DNA of 64,000 nt from Dactylonectria macrodidyma. Lineage: Eukaryota > Ascomycota > Sordariomycetes > Hypocreales > Nectriaceae. Below the pieces are notes generated by a model. That model made no database searches, had not been told where the DNA came from, and saw only the letters and a program-made list of their open reading frames with translations. Position numbers and translations under genes: made by a program. The DNA lies in contig JAGMUV010000001.1 in the NCBI GenBank assembly GCA_020744425.1, positions 3,472,001 through 3,536,000 of the forward strand, written 5' to 3'. Shown piece after piece: positions 11,481-24,498 of the stretch. How positions within the stretch are numbered: position 1 is the stretch's first letter; each line of letters starts with the position of its first letter.

Positions 11481-14400
11481 CTAGTAGCGCAGTTTAAAAC
11501 ACTATAAAGTAAAGATAGTAACTTACTAAAGGTAGAGAAAATAAGGGGGTAGTAAGATAAACATAATAAAATATTCTAAAAATTTTATTATAAAATAACT
11601 AGGAATATTCCTTTAAAAGAAAACACATTATGTTCTTAAAGCCCTTACTAAACTATAGCTAGCTGCTTAATTTGCTTTAAGTTCTATTATAGTAAGGCTT
11701 AAGAGCTTAAGTATACTTATAAGCTTCTTTATAGTCTTATTAGTAAGGCTTAGGCTATAAGGCAAAATGCTAAGTATAATAATCTATTTATAGCTATAGT
11801 ACTGCTTTTTATAAAGGAGTATGAGGCAGTGTATTATACTGCTTTAAATCTATTTTATAAAAACTATAGGTTATTTACTATAAATATCTTATAAAGCCTT
11901 ATATCTTAGCTTTATATAGTAAATAATCTATTTATTAGTATTTAGGTTAGTTCTATATATAAGAAAAGGGAGTATAAGACGTAAATATAATAAGAAATCT
12001 AGAATATAATATATAAAATTACTTAAGAGGATCTATACTAAAGGCTAAGGACTTATATAGAAATTTTACTATATAAAGTATATAAAAAGATAGAAAGGAT
12101 TAAGAGATATAGTTAATATAAAGTTATAGGATACTATAGGAAAGAGTATTAAAAGGTTAATTAAAAGGTTTATAAGAAGAATTATATTTATAAGAATAAG
12201 TAGAGTAATTAAAAAAGTATACTTATTAATATTAGTAAAGAGCGAGGGTTAGAGATAAGTAGTATAAAATAAATATTTAGTATTAATAAGTTAAATAGTA
12301 TTTTTAATTTTATAGCTAGATAATAGGCTAATTCTATTTTAGTTTATTTTCTTTATTAGAATATTATAAGAATATTATAGTAAACTACTATTTATATTAT
12401 TAGTCCTTTTTTAGAATTTTTTTAATAGGTTAATAGCTTTAATATAGCTAGTTAGGCGAATCTAATAGTAAAGTAATAATTAAATTAAGAGCAGGTATTA
12501 TAGGGTTTACTAAAGTAGGACTCTGCTTAGTAATATTTAGCTTATTAAAAGAAGATACTAAGGCTAAGGTAGAGAAAGATTAAGTAATAGTACTATAACT
12601 ATTAGATAAAGAGGAAGGTTTTAGAGCTAATTATAGTATATACAGTCTCTTTATTAGCATCTCAGTAGGGTCAGAGTAATATTACTTTAGTAATAATATA
12701 ACGGACTTAGCTAAAGATAAAGTTAGAAGACTTAGTAAGAGAGTATTAAGCATAGCTATAGAATAATAGGTAGTGTATATATCTTAGAAAGCAGAAGAAG
12801 CTAAAGAAGTTTATCATTTTAGTAGTATAGAGAGACGTAAGGCTGGCTAGGTTATTATAATAGTAGTAGTAGCCTTATTAAGAAAAGTCTAAGAATTAAG
12901 AACGATAATAAAGACATAGTCTTATTTAAAGCCTAGCGGGTGGGCTATAATATAATAATCTAGGAGGCTAGTGACTTTACTTATATAGACGAATTAAATA
13001 TTTATCTAGAACTAAGAATCTCGCCTCTTAGTCATCTTTTTATATAAAATAGCCTAAGGATTCGTATGAATAGGGAAGATAATAAAGACTTAGAAAGGGT
13101 GAAAGCCTCTAAAGGGAGTCTTATTAGGATTTCTTAGAGCAAGATAAGTAGAAAGCTAGATAAAGCCGCAGCACTTTAGTTAGGTAGTGTCCAGACCTAG
13201 GAGAAGGTCTTATTATAGCAAGCAGTTACTAGGGCTAATGATAGGGCCAGTGAAGGAAACAATAGGCAGGATATAGAGGAAGCTATCTATAGAGGTAAAG
13301 AGCCTAGGAAGAATGCTTTAAGTATATATTAGCTGAGTTTATTTAGGAAGTAAGTATAGGAAGAGTGTGTTATAGCCTATAGCTAATAGCCTTTATTATA
13401 AATAATAAGAGTAGGCATAATATAGAGAATAGTGCGGCCTATATTAGATTCTAGACTGTCTTATTACTCAACTTCTTACATAAGTGTATAAGAGTAAATA
13501 TAGCTATTTATAAAAAATCACTCTTCAGTCTATTTTAAGGTAATAATAACCTAATTATAAATCAAGAGATTAAAACTAAAGAAGATAAATATTAGTAAGT
13601 TATTAATATCTGACTATAGGGGGGTATATTCTATAGCCAGTAATTATAAAGAGGTAAGTAAGAAGATATAAGTAAGCATTTTAGTATTAAAGCCCTTAAT
13701 ATAATGCTAATTCTAATAAGTAAATCTAAAAGGGCAGTCTAATTATATAAAGAATATTATAGATATCTTTCTATTAGCGCCTCTTTAAGTAGTAAGTAGC
13801 TTTTAAAAGTAGGGTAAAGTATAAGTAATAAGCAAAGGGGAAGATATAATATATTCTATATAAATTAAATAACTAATATTATTATAAGTAGAGGATTAAA
13901 CTATAGCTATAGTGTAGTATAAGTATATATTTAGTTAATATTAGAGCAGAATGTCCTTTAATAATTTAAGCAAAGAATAGCTCTTAGCTTTTATTAAAAA
14001 GAGTAATAAACTAGGCTATTTTATATATTAAATAATATCCATTTAATACTAGACTATTCCTATATTAAGATAGTAAGTAATATAATAACTTCTAAGCTTA
14101 CTAAAGCTATTCTAAATAGTAAATAATATCAGTTTAATATAAGACTATTCTATATTAAAATAGTAAGTAATATAATAGCTCCTAAGCCCTCTAATCTTAA
14201 TAAGTACTATATATTATATAAAGTAGTAATAATATAACCATCCTCTTTAAAATTATAGAAGGATAGGGAGGAGAGAGTAGTATTAGAATAGCCTGCTCTT
14301 AGTAAAGTTATAGTAATAAATTATATATATAAACTAGCTAAGATTATAATAATAGATATATATAAGCAGGGTTATAAGTAGTTAAGAGGACTATTATTAT

Positions 14401-15690
14401 TATTAATTAGAAGTGAAATTATAAAACTAAAGAGAGTTTAATATAGAAGCCTTATAATTTACTATCTACTTAGAAATATTAATATTAAAAGAAGGCAGTA
14501 GTAGAATAGATAGTTTAGTAATAAAGCTATATAAAGCAGTTACTTATATAAAAGCCTGCTTATTATTAGCTAAGAATGGATAAAAGGGTAATAATATAAG
14601 CTCTCTTTTTATTAAACTATTAGTCTAATAGAATATACTTATAGCTAATTCTATTCTATTAAAGAAGGTTTATAAGAACTATAAGTAAGTAAAGCTAGTA
14701 AATTAATTCATTTTAAAGAAAAAATCCTCTATATTATATAGAAGACTTATAGTTAACTATCTTAACTATAGGAATTAGTAAGCCTTATATACTTCTAAGT
14801 ATACTATAGAATAAGCTAAATTATCTTTAAAATGCTAGAAAGGATTACTATTAATAGACTTATAACTATATATACTAATTCTACTAAAGGAGTCTAAGGT
14901 TATAAATACTAAATAGAAGAATTATATAGAAGTAATTATAAAGTCATTACTTAAAAAACCTCTATAAGGCGGTTTATAATTAAATAGAATATAGAAGTCT
15001 TATAATACGGCTAATAGTAGAGGTTTTACATTATATTAGCCACTAAGTCAGCTTTAAAGGCCCTTATTACTTAAAGAACGTAGTATACTAAAGGCTATAA
15101 GTTCTGATCTTCTGCTCATTTATTAACGCTTTTTGCTCTAAGAGAGGCAGGATAGAGATAATAAGCAGTATAATAAGGCAGCGATTATCCAGCCTATATA
15201 ATCAGTCTTTAAAGACATTAAGCAAAGCGAGCTAGTAATAGTAATTATATAGGGTTTACTCTAAAGATATTAAGGATAGGGTTAGCCGCTGAAAGTAAGA
15301 CTAGATACTAATAGTACTTCTAATATAGGAAGTTTAGAGTAATATTCTATACTAACTTATTAAGACAAGCTTCTAAGAAAATAAATCTAAGTTAGAACCT
15401 AAAGGTAAAGAAAATAGGAGTTATAGGCTAAAGACTTAGTAAGTATATTATAGTTTTTAAAGGATGAATTTACTATAAAGGAGAGTCTATCTAATAAGCA
15501 GATATATTATATACTAATATTATATAAGAAAAAGGTATTAACTATATAAACCTTTTATAAAGCGTTTTATAATATTAACACTTTATTAATATAGACTTAT
15601 ATACTATATTACTATAAGTATATGAAAAATGAGCTAAGAAATATAATATAAAACTAATAGATATTAAGCTATATTAAAAAGGAGAACTGC
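11481..15690. other. RIP-mutated repeat DNA, unresolved
   Basis: Continuous AT-rich sequence with very few CpA/TpG and no long open frame. It is continuous with the Helitron coding region downstream, and may be its 5' part with an upstream accessory frame. No domain could be read with confidence, and no Helitron 5' TC terminus was located. Confidence 0.5.
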
Positions 15691-18600
15691 TTACTAGTTT
15701 ATATTAGAACTGCTTTCCTATAAGTAAGACCTTCTTAGTATATATAGAGTGTACTTATTGCTTAAGGCAGAGTGTTCTATTACTTATAGTCTAGCTTTAT
15801 AAATATATTAAGTATAATTATATATTTTTTAAAGAGCTAAAGAGTCTTACTTTAATTAAAGAGAAGCTTATTATACTAAACTCATATTATAGTTTTATTA
15901 TAAGATATAGTATTATAAATAGTTAGAAGCAAAGTGCCTAGTATCTAAAGTATATTAAAGGCTATATTATAATATTCTTAAATAATATATAAGAGCTGGT
16001 TATAAAAGTACTCCTATACCTGCTTATATAAGTTATAAAAGAGATCTATATCTTATAGTAAAGTATAGAAAAGCTAGCACTAAGCGACTTATCTGGCTTA
16101 TTATTAGTAAAGCGATATATTATTAAGAAGGCGCTCGTCTAACTAAAGAAGAATAACCCGTATTATACTAAGATCGAAATTAATATAGTAAAGATAGAGA
16201 GCTAGGGCGCACCGCTACATAGAGTGCTACTATTAGTATACGATCGTATAGAACGGAATAAGCTAACGGCATAGGAAAAAACGCAAATAGCGTAAGTTAT
16301 TCTACTAACAGAGCGTAATATGGATAATGAGAGTTCGTTAGAAATTAAGGAGGTCCTTACTTATCTTAACTAAGGAAAAGATATACTCAGTAGTAAGACC
16401 TAAGGGCTAGAGCTAAGCTAAGATAAGGGAAAAGCTACTAAAGCGAGGCTAACTCTAACTAATTAAGAAAATAGATTAATAAAGTTATATTATTAAGTAT
16501 ATTTATTTTAAATAGGCTACTAAATATACTTAATATAAAGAAGCTCTTATTTACTTATAATACTATAAATAGGGATATAGTAACTAGAGGAAGTAAAGTA
16601 GCCTTAATAATATAAGTAGAATTAGTAAAGAGATAGCTAAGGCTTGTTAATAAATATAAGCTATATATTTACATTTCTTAAGGCAATGAATTCACTAATA
16701 TATTTAATAGCTCATTCTTTATAAAGACATTCCTTATACTATTACTCTTTAGTATTAAGAGGCTACAGTTAGTAGAAGAAGCTACTCTAAGTATAAGAAG
16801 AAGTACTAATATAAGTAGAATAGAAGTAATAGTATAAGACCTTATCTCTTTTTATAATATAAGTCTATAAATATAGGCTGATATTATACTTTAGTATTAT
16901 AGTAGCTAATTTATAATATATTATATCTTTATATTCCTTATATTTAATATAAGTATATAGTTAAAGAACTATTATATTAGTATATTAAGTATAATAAAAA
17001 AAGATTTCTATAAAATAAAGCGCATTATATAGTCACTCTTAGTAAATAAGTTAGTAATAATAAGGATTAAGTTAGAGAACTTAGGAAAAATAAGTAATAA
17101 GAGTATAAAAGAGCTTTTAAGAAGTCTTTCTTTATATAGCTTTTAGTAGTCTATATCTAGAGAAAATCGCTTAAGTATATAATAGAAGATATAGTTACTT
17201 ATTCTTTATTATAATATACTAGTGATTTAGTTTATACTTAATCTAAATAATATTATAAACTTAGTAAAGCTATAACTTATAGTATACTATATTAATAAGC
17301 CTAATATAACTAAGGCTTTTCTAAAGAGCCTTAATATATTATATAAATGCTTATAACTAGCTATTTCAGACCTTATAAGCTTAGCTATCTTCTTTTACTA
17401 AGAGATAATATTATTCTTTAAGTATTATATTAAAGTAAGAAGAGAGTCAGTATTTAAGCGTATTATTAACTATTTTAATACTATTAAAACTAATAAATAA
17501 AGGGCGCTTTATATTTATAAATTACTTTAAGTATATAAAAATATATACTTAAGTTTAATAATTACTAATATTAATAGTAAAGACTAAGTAATATATTATA
17601 AATATATTATTTAAAATATAAATAGTATATTCTCTAAAGTATAGTATAGCTCTAAGTATATTAAAATAAGGCTAAAGCTAATATACTTATAAAGTAAGAC
17701 CTAGACTAAGAAGGGTATTACACCTTCTAAGTAGAACAGTTAGTAGTATTAGATATTTCCTTCTTACTTAATAATAAGGAGCAATTTTTAGCTACATTTA
17801 ATAAAGAAGCGAATTTCTATACTAGTATAATATAGATCCATACTTATAGCCTAACTTATATTAAGTACTCCTTAAGTAAGAGTAGAGGAAAGGAGAAAAA
17901 GCATAGCCTTTATTAATTTTAAATATTATAAAGACTAATTAAAAAGACTGCCTTTATAATAAATAGTATATTATAAATTTAAAAGAAGCATAATATAATA
18001 AATTAGTAAAATAAGGCTATAACTATAAAGCTTTACTATAATTATAATATCTCCTTTATAATAATATAGTAAAAGACTATAGTCCTTATTTATTATATTA
18101 TAAATTATATAATAAAAGTAGAAGATTTAATATAAAAACGCATTATTATTATAATTAAACTACTACTTATTATTATAGTAAGTAATAAAATAATTAATAG
18201 TAAAAAGGATTATAAAGATAATAGTACTAGTAATACTAATATTAAGAATAGAATATAGTAATTCTTAATAAAGTTAGTAAATTATATATTTATAAAGTAA
18301 TCTCTATTATAGATTAAAGTAATCGCTTACTTTCTAAAATACCTAACTAAATTTAGTAATAGTAATGACTAGACATTCTTAAACAAATCTCTACTTTACT
18401 AATACGTCTTCTAATAATAGTAATACTTCTAGAAAGAAAGCAGAGTAAAGGCTATAAATAATTCTATAAATAAATTAATAGTTATAGAAGAAGTAAATAA
18501 AAGGATTAGCTATATAAAAGCATACTAGCACTATAGAGACATTTTATAAAGCCTATATCTCTATAATTATATATTACTTATTAGACTTAAATGAATTAGT

Positions 18601-19388
18601 AAAGATAAGATTATTACTACTTAGGGAAAGGTACTATTTAAAAGTGAGTAAGAGTTTAGAAGAGGCTGGTTATAGGTGTTAGGATAGCTAGGAAAGCATA
18701 CTAGCGTCTGCCTTAATAGCTACTTAAGTAAGGATTTTAACTAGGATAATAAAGAGTTATACTATTAAAAGTAGGTCTATTACTATTAATAGAGAGTAAA
18801 AAGGTTATATTAAAAAAGCTAACCTTTATACTAAAGAGCAGCTGTCTAGTATCTTATGCTATTTATATTATAAGAGTCTTTTCTATACTAAGAAATAGAT
18901 AATATTAATAGTATATAAGCATAGGCTTAAAAAGTACTTCTTTTTAAAATATTATACTTTATTAATAATATATAATTATTTTAATAGTTAGCTAAAGATA
19001 TAAAATATAATACTAAGTAATAAGCAGCCTTAGCTAGTAATGCTGACTTTATAGCTATATATATGGATAAAGAAGGAGAAGGTAAGGCTAGTAATAAAGA
19101 GGTTATATCAGTTTACTAATCTAGTAGTATTAGTAATATAATGCATCTAATTAATATTATAAGAAGTGCAGTTAGTACTAACTAGATTATTACTAGCTTA
19201 CTAGAGCTTATAGTAATAATAGAGTAGTTATATTACTTTTAGTAGTTAGTACTGAGCTTAATTACTAAGCTCTAGGCTACTATAATGCCTAAATAGGGAG
19301 AAAGATGGATAAGTATATTAGAAGGGGCACTTTCAGAGGCCATTATACTACTATAAGATCAGGTTAAGGCTATTAAGTCATAGTAGAT

Positions 19389-19737
19389 TCATGCCTCTAG
19401 AGAGAGGGAGCGAATGATCCAGAGCATACAAAATATGGCTGTAGCTAATAAAACTGAACATAGTGCGGCAGTGCGAAGTATGCTCACTAGTTTTAGCGAA
19501 AAGGATGTGCAAATAACGGCAGGCGACTTTGAAAAGACAGCAGGCGCGGCAGGCGAGGCAGGCGAGGCAGGCGAGGCAGGCGAGGCAGGCGAGGCAGGCG
19601 AGGCAGGCGAGGCAGGCCCAGGCATAAAAGTTGACTTTAGTATATTAATATCCTTTCTTAAGGCAGGTAAGGCTCTAGTAGTGCAGTTTATACTAAATAA
19701 GAGGCAGATAATCGCCTTCCTTATTATATACTACTAG
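19389..19737 (+). other. RIP-spared island in Helitron helicase
   Basis: A 349-bp island of near-normal composition inside the AT-rich Helitron. It stays open for 107 residues from 19414 and is in frame with the helicase downstream. It encodes the linker just before the helicase: an MIQSIQN start, a SFSEKDVQITAGD strand, then a glycine-alanine-glutamate repeat, then KAGKALVVQFILNKRQ. It is not an independent gene, because the same frame continues into helicase motifs after one stop. Confidence 0.75.
19540..19620 (+). repeat. 9-bp coding minisatellite
   Basis: Nine tandem units of GCAGGCGAG. The seven from 19549 to 19611 are perfect, and the first and last are variants. They encode (Ala/Gly-Glu-Ala) triplets. 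CpA sites are intact in every unit although surrounding DNA is saturated with RIP changes. Confidence 0.9.
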
Positions 19738-21430
19738 CTTGACTTAATATAAAGTAATAGTAGAGGTAATGTTAGTTAGCTTTATGAGTTTATTAGAAGA
19801 GAAGGTAGAACTAATAAGTTATAAGTTATTAAAGCACTTATTAAGCTCTTTATATTAAAAGGGATTTCGAACTATCTACTAATAATAGTAATATTAAGGA
19901 CTACTATAGTATAGATTAATAGCATTATAATTCATTCTGCTTATAGGTTTTCTAAGGACTATATAGTAAGTGTGAACATAGCTAAGGATCTTAATAATAT
20001 ATAATTACTAAAATAGGCTGAACGATTTATCTATAGCTAGTCTTATATGGACTAGTAAGAGAAAGACATGCTAGTAATCGATGAGATAAGCATACTAAGA
20101 GCTCAGACGCTATATGTAGTAAATAAGCAGCTTTACTAGCTTTGCGGATTGTAGTAGGATTTTGGAGGGATCTCTATCGTCCTTTTCTATAAAGATTTCT
20201 ACTAGTTCTATCTAGTATAAGAGAGGTCGATGCTACTACTAAGCATAGCTATATTATAGGATAAAGATAACTCATTTATGGCTAAGTAATGGCATTAGTA
20301 TAATAAAGCGTATATATTATAAAAGAAGTTTATAATAGTTATTATATTAGATGAGTAAGTACGCACTACTAGAGATTCAGAATTATAAAGACTGCTAAAG
20401 CGGATCTGGTCAGGTATGTAAGATTATATAGATTTAGACTTCTTTAACTTAAGATACTATTAAGAAGGCAGGCGGATCCTATAGGAAACGAGTATTGCTA
20501 TAGTAATATTACTAAATCAGAATTAATAGAACTTAAATATAGAGGCGATTTTATTATTCTAGATCTAGTAATAGTTAATAATATGAATTTTTATATTTAA
20601 ATATAAGTAAAAGGACAGGCTGCTAACTGAGTAAAAAGCTATTATAATACTAAACTAAGGTAATAATAGTATAATACTAGTATTAAGCGTCCTTATATTT
20701 ATACTAAAGATGCTAGTTATTATAAACTATAATACTTATTAGAGCTTAAAGCTTATTAATAAGGCCAGTTATATAATAGTTAATATTATCCTTAATAAGG
20801 CGTACTTAGACTACTAAATCTCAGCTAATACAGTAATCCACTTCAGGCTACTAGCAGGGATAATATTAGTATTAGAAGTAATAAAGAACTTTCACTTTAT
20901 TAAGATATTACTTAATATAATCCTATTAATACTTATAAGTATTAGTATATATTACTAGTAAAAGCGGCTATAGTAAGAGAAGGATGTTAGTTAGAAAGGT
21001 TTATTCTATATAATAGCCTTTATATATACAGATTATAAAGTATAGAGCAGAATACTAGAGCGCATAGCGCTAGAGTTATAAAGAGCGAGGATAATAAATA
21101 TTAACAGATATATAGTCCTTACATAATATAATCTATATAGCCTATATATATAGCTATCTTAGTACTAGTCGCTAGATAGTATTATACTTATTTCTAAAGT
21201 ATAAGAAAGAGATCTAGTAAGTAACCGGGTTCTCTAGGAGATAACTATAGCAAAGGCTAGACTAAAGGAACTAAGCAATAAAACAGTTTAAGAAGGCATT
21301 ATGCTAGTTTAATGCGATTTTATTCTAAAGAGTTAAGTTAATAGCTATTAAGTAATATAAATAAGAGAGGATGAGGAGCTAGATAAAAGTAGTAATTTTT
21401 TAGGCTAATAAGAGGGGTTCTTTTAAGTTT

Positions 21431-21787
21431 ACGAGGTAAAGTTAGGCTTTTTTGCATCCTTTCGGTCCTCGCATAAGGCATAAAATATCTGACCAGTCCG
21501 CGTTGACTGGAGACCCATCTGATAAATGAGAGTAGAGATTTTAGAAGCTGAACCGACTAATGAGAGGGGCTCTTTTAAGGGCAGTCGGGGGCGGGGCATA
21601 GACCTTTCGTTCCTCAAGGCACGTTCCTCAAGGCATTTCGTTCCTCAAGGCAAAACGCCCTTCGGGCTGAATCAATCGTATACGACGAAACAACTTGGAC
21701 TCCCGGAAGCGGCTTTTGTGAGTTCTTCTGTACAATTACAGAAGAAATGCTAACTGATTTTGGAGCTTATTCTCAGAGCCTTATAAC
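21431..21787. other. Helitron-flank spacer with 14-bp repeats
   Basis: Normal composition returns abruptly. Three copies of CGTTCCTCAAGGCA lie at 21608-21621, 21622-21635 and 21639-21652, followed by a GCCCTTCGGGC hairpin at about 21657-21667. The segment CTAATGAGAGGGGCTCTTTTAAG at about 21544-21566 is also present in RIP-changed form at about 21402-21424. No gene is supported. Confidence 0.5.
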
Positions 21788-22486
21788 TTGTGTCCCGGAT
21801 TTGATTCATCCCCGAAGCCAAACAAGTTAAGATTCTCCCAGTCAACAGACAGCCCTGGGTGCATTGACTTCTCTTTCTCGGTTTGGTTCCCCGTTGGAAC
21901 GAAGTCAAAATATCCGGGATCCTTCAACGTGCCTAAAGCTCGCAGAATGGTGATGGCGTGGACCCTTATACGACAGCTGGACGCACAGGGTGAACAAAAA
22001 TGGAGAGCCACAGATCACTTTAGCACTCTACCAAACGGCTGGATTCCGGGCAGCATTGCTGAATTCTTCACACAGTTCGTAAGCAATTTAAAATACCAAT
22101 GGCTGGAGCTATGCGACAAAGGCGATGAACACCTTGCCAATTCCGTAAGTCGATTAGTCTCAGTCTATCAGCAGTTCTATTTTAAATTCTGCATCAGTGC
22201 CTGTGTTGCCAAGGAAGCTGCCGGCAAGATGATCCTTAAGCCAGGCATCAGAGCCGGTGGAATGACGGATTGTGTAGAAGTTCTGAGTCATGATGCCATT
22301 ATGCATATTGCTATTGTGTATGAATATGTTGAGGAAGGCGAAAACCACCCACTTGTTATAGAGGAAGTGGCTAATATCTTTTGGCTCGCCGGCTTCTGTC
22401 ACACTAGCTCCCCTGCTGCTAGGAATTGGAAGAGCAGTGTCCTCGTGGATCTATCGGATATCATTCATCCTGCTGGGTATGGATGA
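21788..22486 (+). CDS. Unrecognised hypothetical ORF
   Basis: An open frame of 232 residues with balanced composition and no RIP signature. It has no signal peptide. The central part is helical and acidic (LCDKGDEHLANSVSRL), followed by a mildly hydrophobic Cys-containing stretch (FYFKFCISACVAKEAAG). I recognise no domain. It sits between a Helitron edge and a LINE 3' relic, so it could be a captured host-gene fragment or part of a transposon. Its start is uncertain: the first ATG is used, and an upstream exon cannot be excluded. Confidence 0.4.
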   Translation: MCPGFDSSPKPNKLRFSQSTDSPGCIDFSFSVWFPVGTKSKYPGSFNVPKARRMVMAWTLIRQLDAQGEQKWRATDHFSTLPNGWIPGSIAEFFTQFVSNLKYQWLELCDKGDEHLANSVSRLVSVYQQFYFKFCISACVAKEAAGKMILKPGIRAGGMTDCVEVLSHDAIMHIAIVYEYVEEGENHPLVIEEVANIFWLAGFCHTSSPAARNWKSSVLVDLSDIIHPAGYG

Positions 22487-22578
22487 CACCAGAGCCGCTA
22501 TGGGCCAAAGGTGGCGAATGAGCTGCCGATACCATAGCGATCATCCTAAGTACATGGCAATTCATTGCGGATGATATA

Positions 22579-22887
22579 TTGTGGCTTGTCCAAAGGAAGG
22601 GCGCTCCACATTGTTGGCGGCAGTTCCGGTTGATGCTTCAGGGTGCGGATAAGGGTAGTATAACCGATCGCCAGGCCATTACGGCTGAAGCAGAAGCGTT
22701 ATTTAGAGCAATAGCTATCCAAAAGCTCCGAGCTGACCTGGAGGTTGCAATTGCGGTCGTCTGCAAACGCGCCTTTGGACAGCAACTTGCTGAAATCAAA
22801 ACCACGATAGACGCTTTGCAAACTCGCCTCGTCACGAACCCGGACTCCATCGATGTAGTCATGACTCATCTAACCCTTGACTTCTAG
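22579..22887 (+). pseudogene. Unrecognised alpha-helical ORF fragment
   Basis: 102 residues, rich in Ala, Glu and Ile, predicted helical (TAEAEALFRAIAIQKLRADL). It lies between the 232-residue frame and the LINE 3' relic with only 92 bp upstream. It may be the C-terminal piece of the same broken gene in another frame. No function is assigned. Confidence 0.3.
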
Positions 22888-23262
22888 AAAGAAGTTTGGC
22901 GCCATCGGTTTGTCTTGCATTTTTGAAATAGACGCGAATCAGACATGCTCTCACAACTGCGCACAGGAATAGCTAAGATTAACAGCTACCTGCACAGGAT
23001 TGGAGCAGTGGAATCAGATATGTGCGACTGTAGACAAGCAGCAGAGACGATGGAACATTTTCTGTTCCAGTGTACGAAGTGGGATGCACAGCGGGAAGGC
23101 ATGCGAAGCATCGGACAGGCAAAGATGGGAAACCTCTCTAGCTAGCTGTGGGAGTTGTTTCCAAAGCTATAGCAGCTTCACGAGGTAGACACAGAACAGC
23201 CAACAGCATATATCGCTACTAAGAACCGAAAAGGTTGCGTATAACCAAAGACGTAATTTTAC
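22888..23262 (+). mobile_element. Tad-like LINE 3' end relic
   Basis: The frame starting near 22945 encodes the C-terminal tail typical of fungal Tad1-type LINE ORF2. It has a LSQLRTGIAKINSYLHRIGA block followed by the zinc-finger-like pattern C-D-C-R...ET-EHFLFQCTKW. The remainder after 23145 is interrupted by stops. There is no reverse transcriptase upstream, so this is a 5'-truncated fragment. It ends next to the mariner terminal repeat at 23264. Confidence 0.75.
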
Positions 23263-23263
23263 C

Positions 23264-24425
23264 TACAGTGGGGGTGCGAAAGTTACGATACATCCGGGGT
23301 CAACCCGGTGTCACTATACCTCCACTATAAGATAGCTTCACTTTCAATTAATTCTAGTAAAATCAAATAAATATTAAATAAATATTTATATATATGAATC
23401 TGTAGGATTTTAAATAGTGTTTTTAATAGCATTTTCAATATTTAGTATATCAGCCATTTGTGCGCACGATAGCCTACATTCTGCGCTTCATTAAAAAGAT
23501 CAGGTTTTGTAGCACCTCCGGCTCAATCTCTTCCTACAGCTCTATCGCGGCTTCAATAAGCCGCTGCTTTGCTTTATCTGTCTTCAGCATGTATGAAAGC
23601 TTAGGGTATCGCTCGCAGATCCTTATTTTGAGGACTGCCCATAGATTTTCAATAGGGTTGAGATCCGGGCTGTAGGGCGGCCAGTCTATAACCTTAGCGC
23701 GCCTGTTCTCACACCATTCTAGCAGCCAGCCCATCATCAATCGCGATCGAAAAAGTGGTGAATTATCATATTAAAAGCGGTTATTTCTGGTCACAATTCG
23801 AGGAAGGTATTGCTGCAAGCATTTAAGCAGAACTCGCGCCATAATGCTACTACGCTTAGACTCGGGGTCACCGGGCAGCGTGATCATTAGAAGGCGTCTG
23901 CAATAGCTAAAGGCAGAGAAAAACATCTGCGAGTGCCTCGTTATAGTGATATAGGTTTGAACATTCCGTTTGAATAGTCTCTCATACTAGGAACTGTTAG
24001 AGAAGTTATAATCGCAGTAAGAAAACGCACTGGCTTACAGAAGCACCAAGTGCGTCTTTAGCCCTCGCCTCGGGCTATAATAACTTCATCTAAGAAGACC
24101 CAAGACTCCTAGAAATCTATAGACATATGCAGATATCGCCTAGTAAAGCGTAGACGTTTTCTGGCTGTGGCTTCGCTAATAAACGGCCGGATAAGTGACT
24201 TAAAATGCATAATGCCTTCCTTTCTGAGGAACGTCAGAATCGTCTTGTTAGAGCAACTCAACCCGGCCTCTTCAATCAATTCCTTAATTTGGATATGAGG
24301 GTCTTGTCCTATTACTCTTAGTATTCGCCTTTTCTCTCTGTCTCCTAGCTTGTGCGGCCGGCCGGGCCTAGGTTGGTCTTGACCACTTTGTTGATCGCGA
24401 TACCGCCGTACCATTTCACTCTTTA
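23264..24425 (-). mobile_element. Tc1/mariner transposon relic
   Basis: The left end TACAGTGGGGGTGCGAAAG (23264 onward) is a Tc1/mariner-type terminus with TA. On the minus strand two pieces of transposase are readable. The 101-residue N-terminal part (24414-24109) has RPGRPHKLGDREKRRI and a helix-turn-helix region. The 68-residue C-terminal part (23740-23534) carries the DDE-family block DWPPYSPDLNPIENLWAVLK. The C-terminal tail continues through a stop to about 23455. Between the parts lie several stops and frameshifts. The right terminal repeat was not found; sequence up to the MITE at 24499 shows no inverse copy. This is a dead element of the Impala-like type. Confidence 0.8.
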
Positions 24426-24498
24426 CTATGCGTTATAGCCTTAGGTTACTTCTTTCAATACTTAGAGTAACTACCCACAATCAATCAGGGACCTAGTA

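Larger units (their letters stand above)
15691..21330 (+). mobile_element. RIP-mutated Helitron (Rep/helicase relic)
   Basis: Reading through the stops in one direction gives the module order of fungal Helitrons. First, at about 15690-16200, comes a DUF6570-like region ending KKNNPYYTKIEI. Second, at about 16900-18700, is the Helitron Rep region. Its HUH motif (normally HxH in a LHIHGLL-type context) lies at 17501-17527 and now reads YIY, as expected from C-to-T change of both His codons. Third, at about 19390-21330, is a Pif1-type helicase. Recognisable parts are IIIHSAYRFSKD, MLVIDEISIL (Walker B, 20073-20100), QDFGGISIVLF, EGRRI and TDYKVQ near 21030. Stops from CAA/CAG to TAA/TAG occur throughout. 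The mobilisation function is lost. The 3' end is probably near 21430, where RIP stops; a CTRR end and hairpin were not established. Confidence 0.85.

Noticed and set aside
11481..15690. A second autonomous element or host gene before the Helitron
   Set aside because: Frames are saturated with stops, and no motif could be read with enough support to name one.
19389..19625. Minus-strand frame with Ala-Ser-Pro repeats
   Set aside because: Antisense of the 9-bp minisatellite; the plus strand is in frame with helicase sequence.
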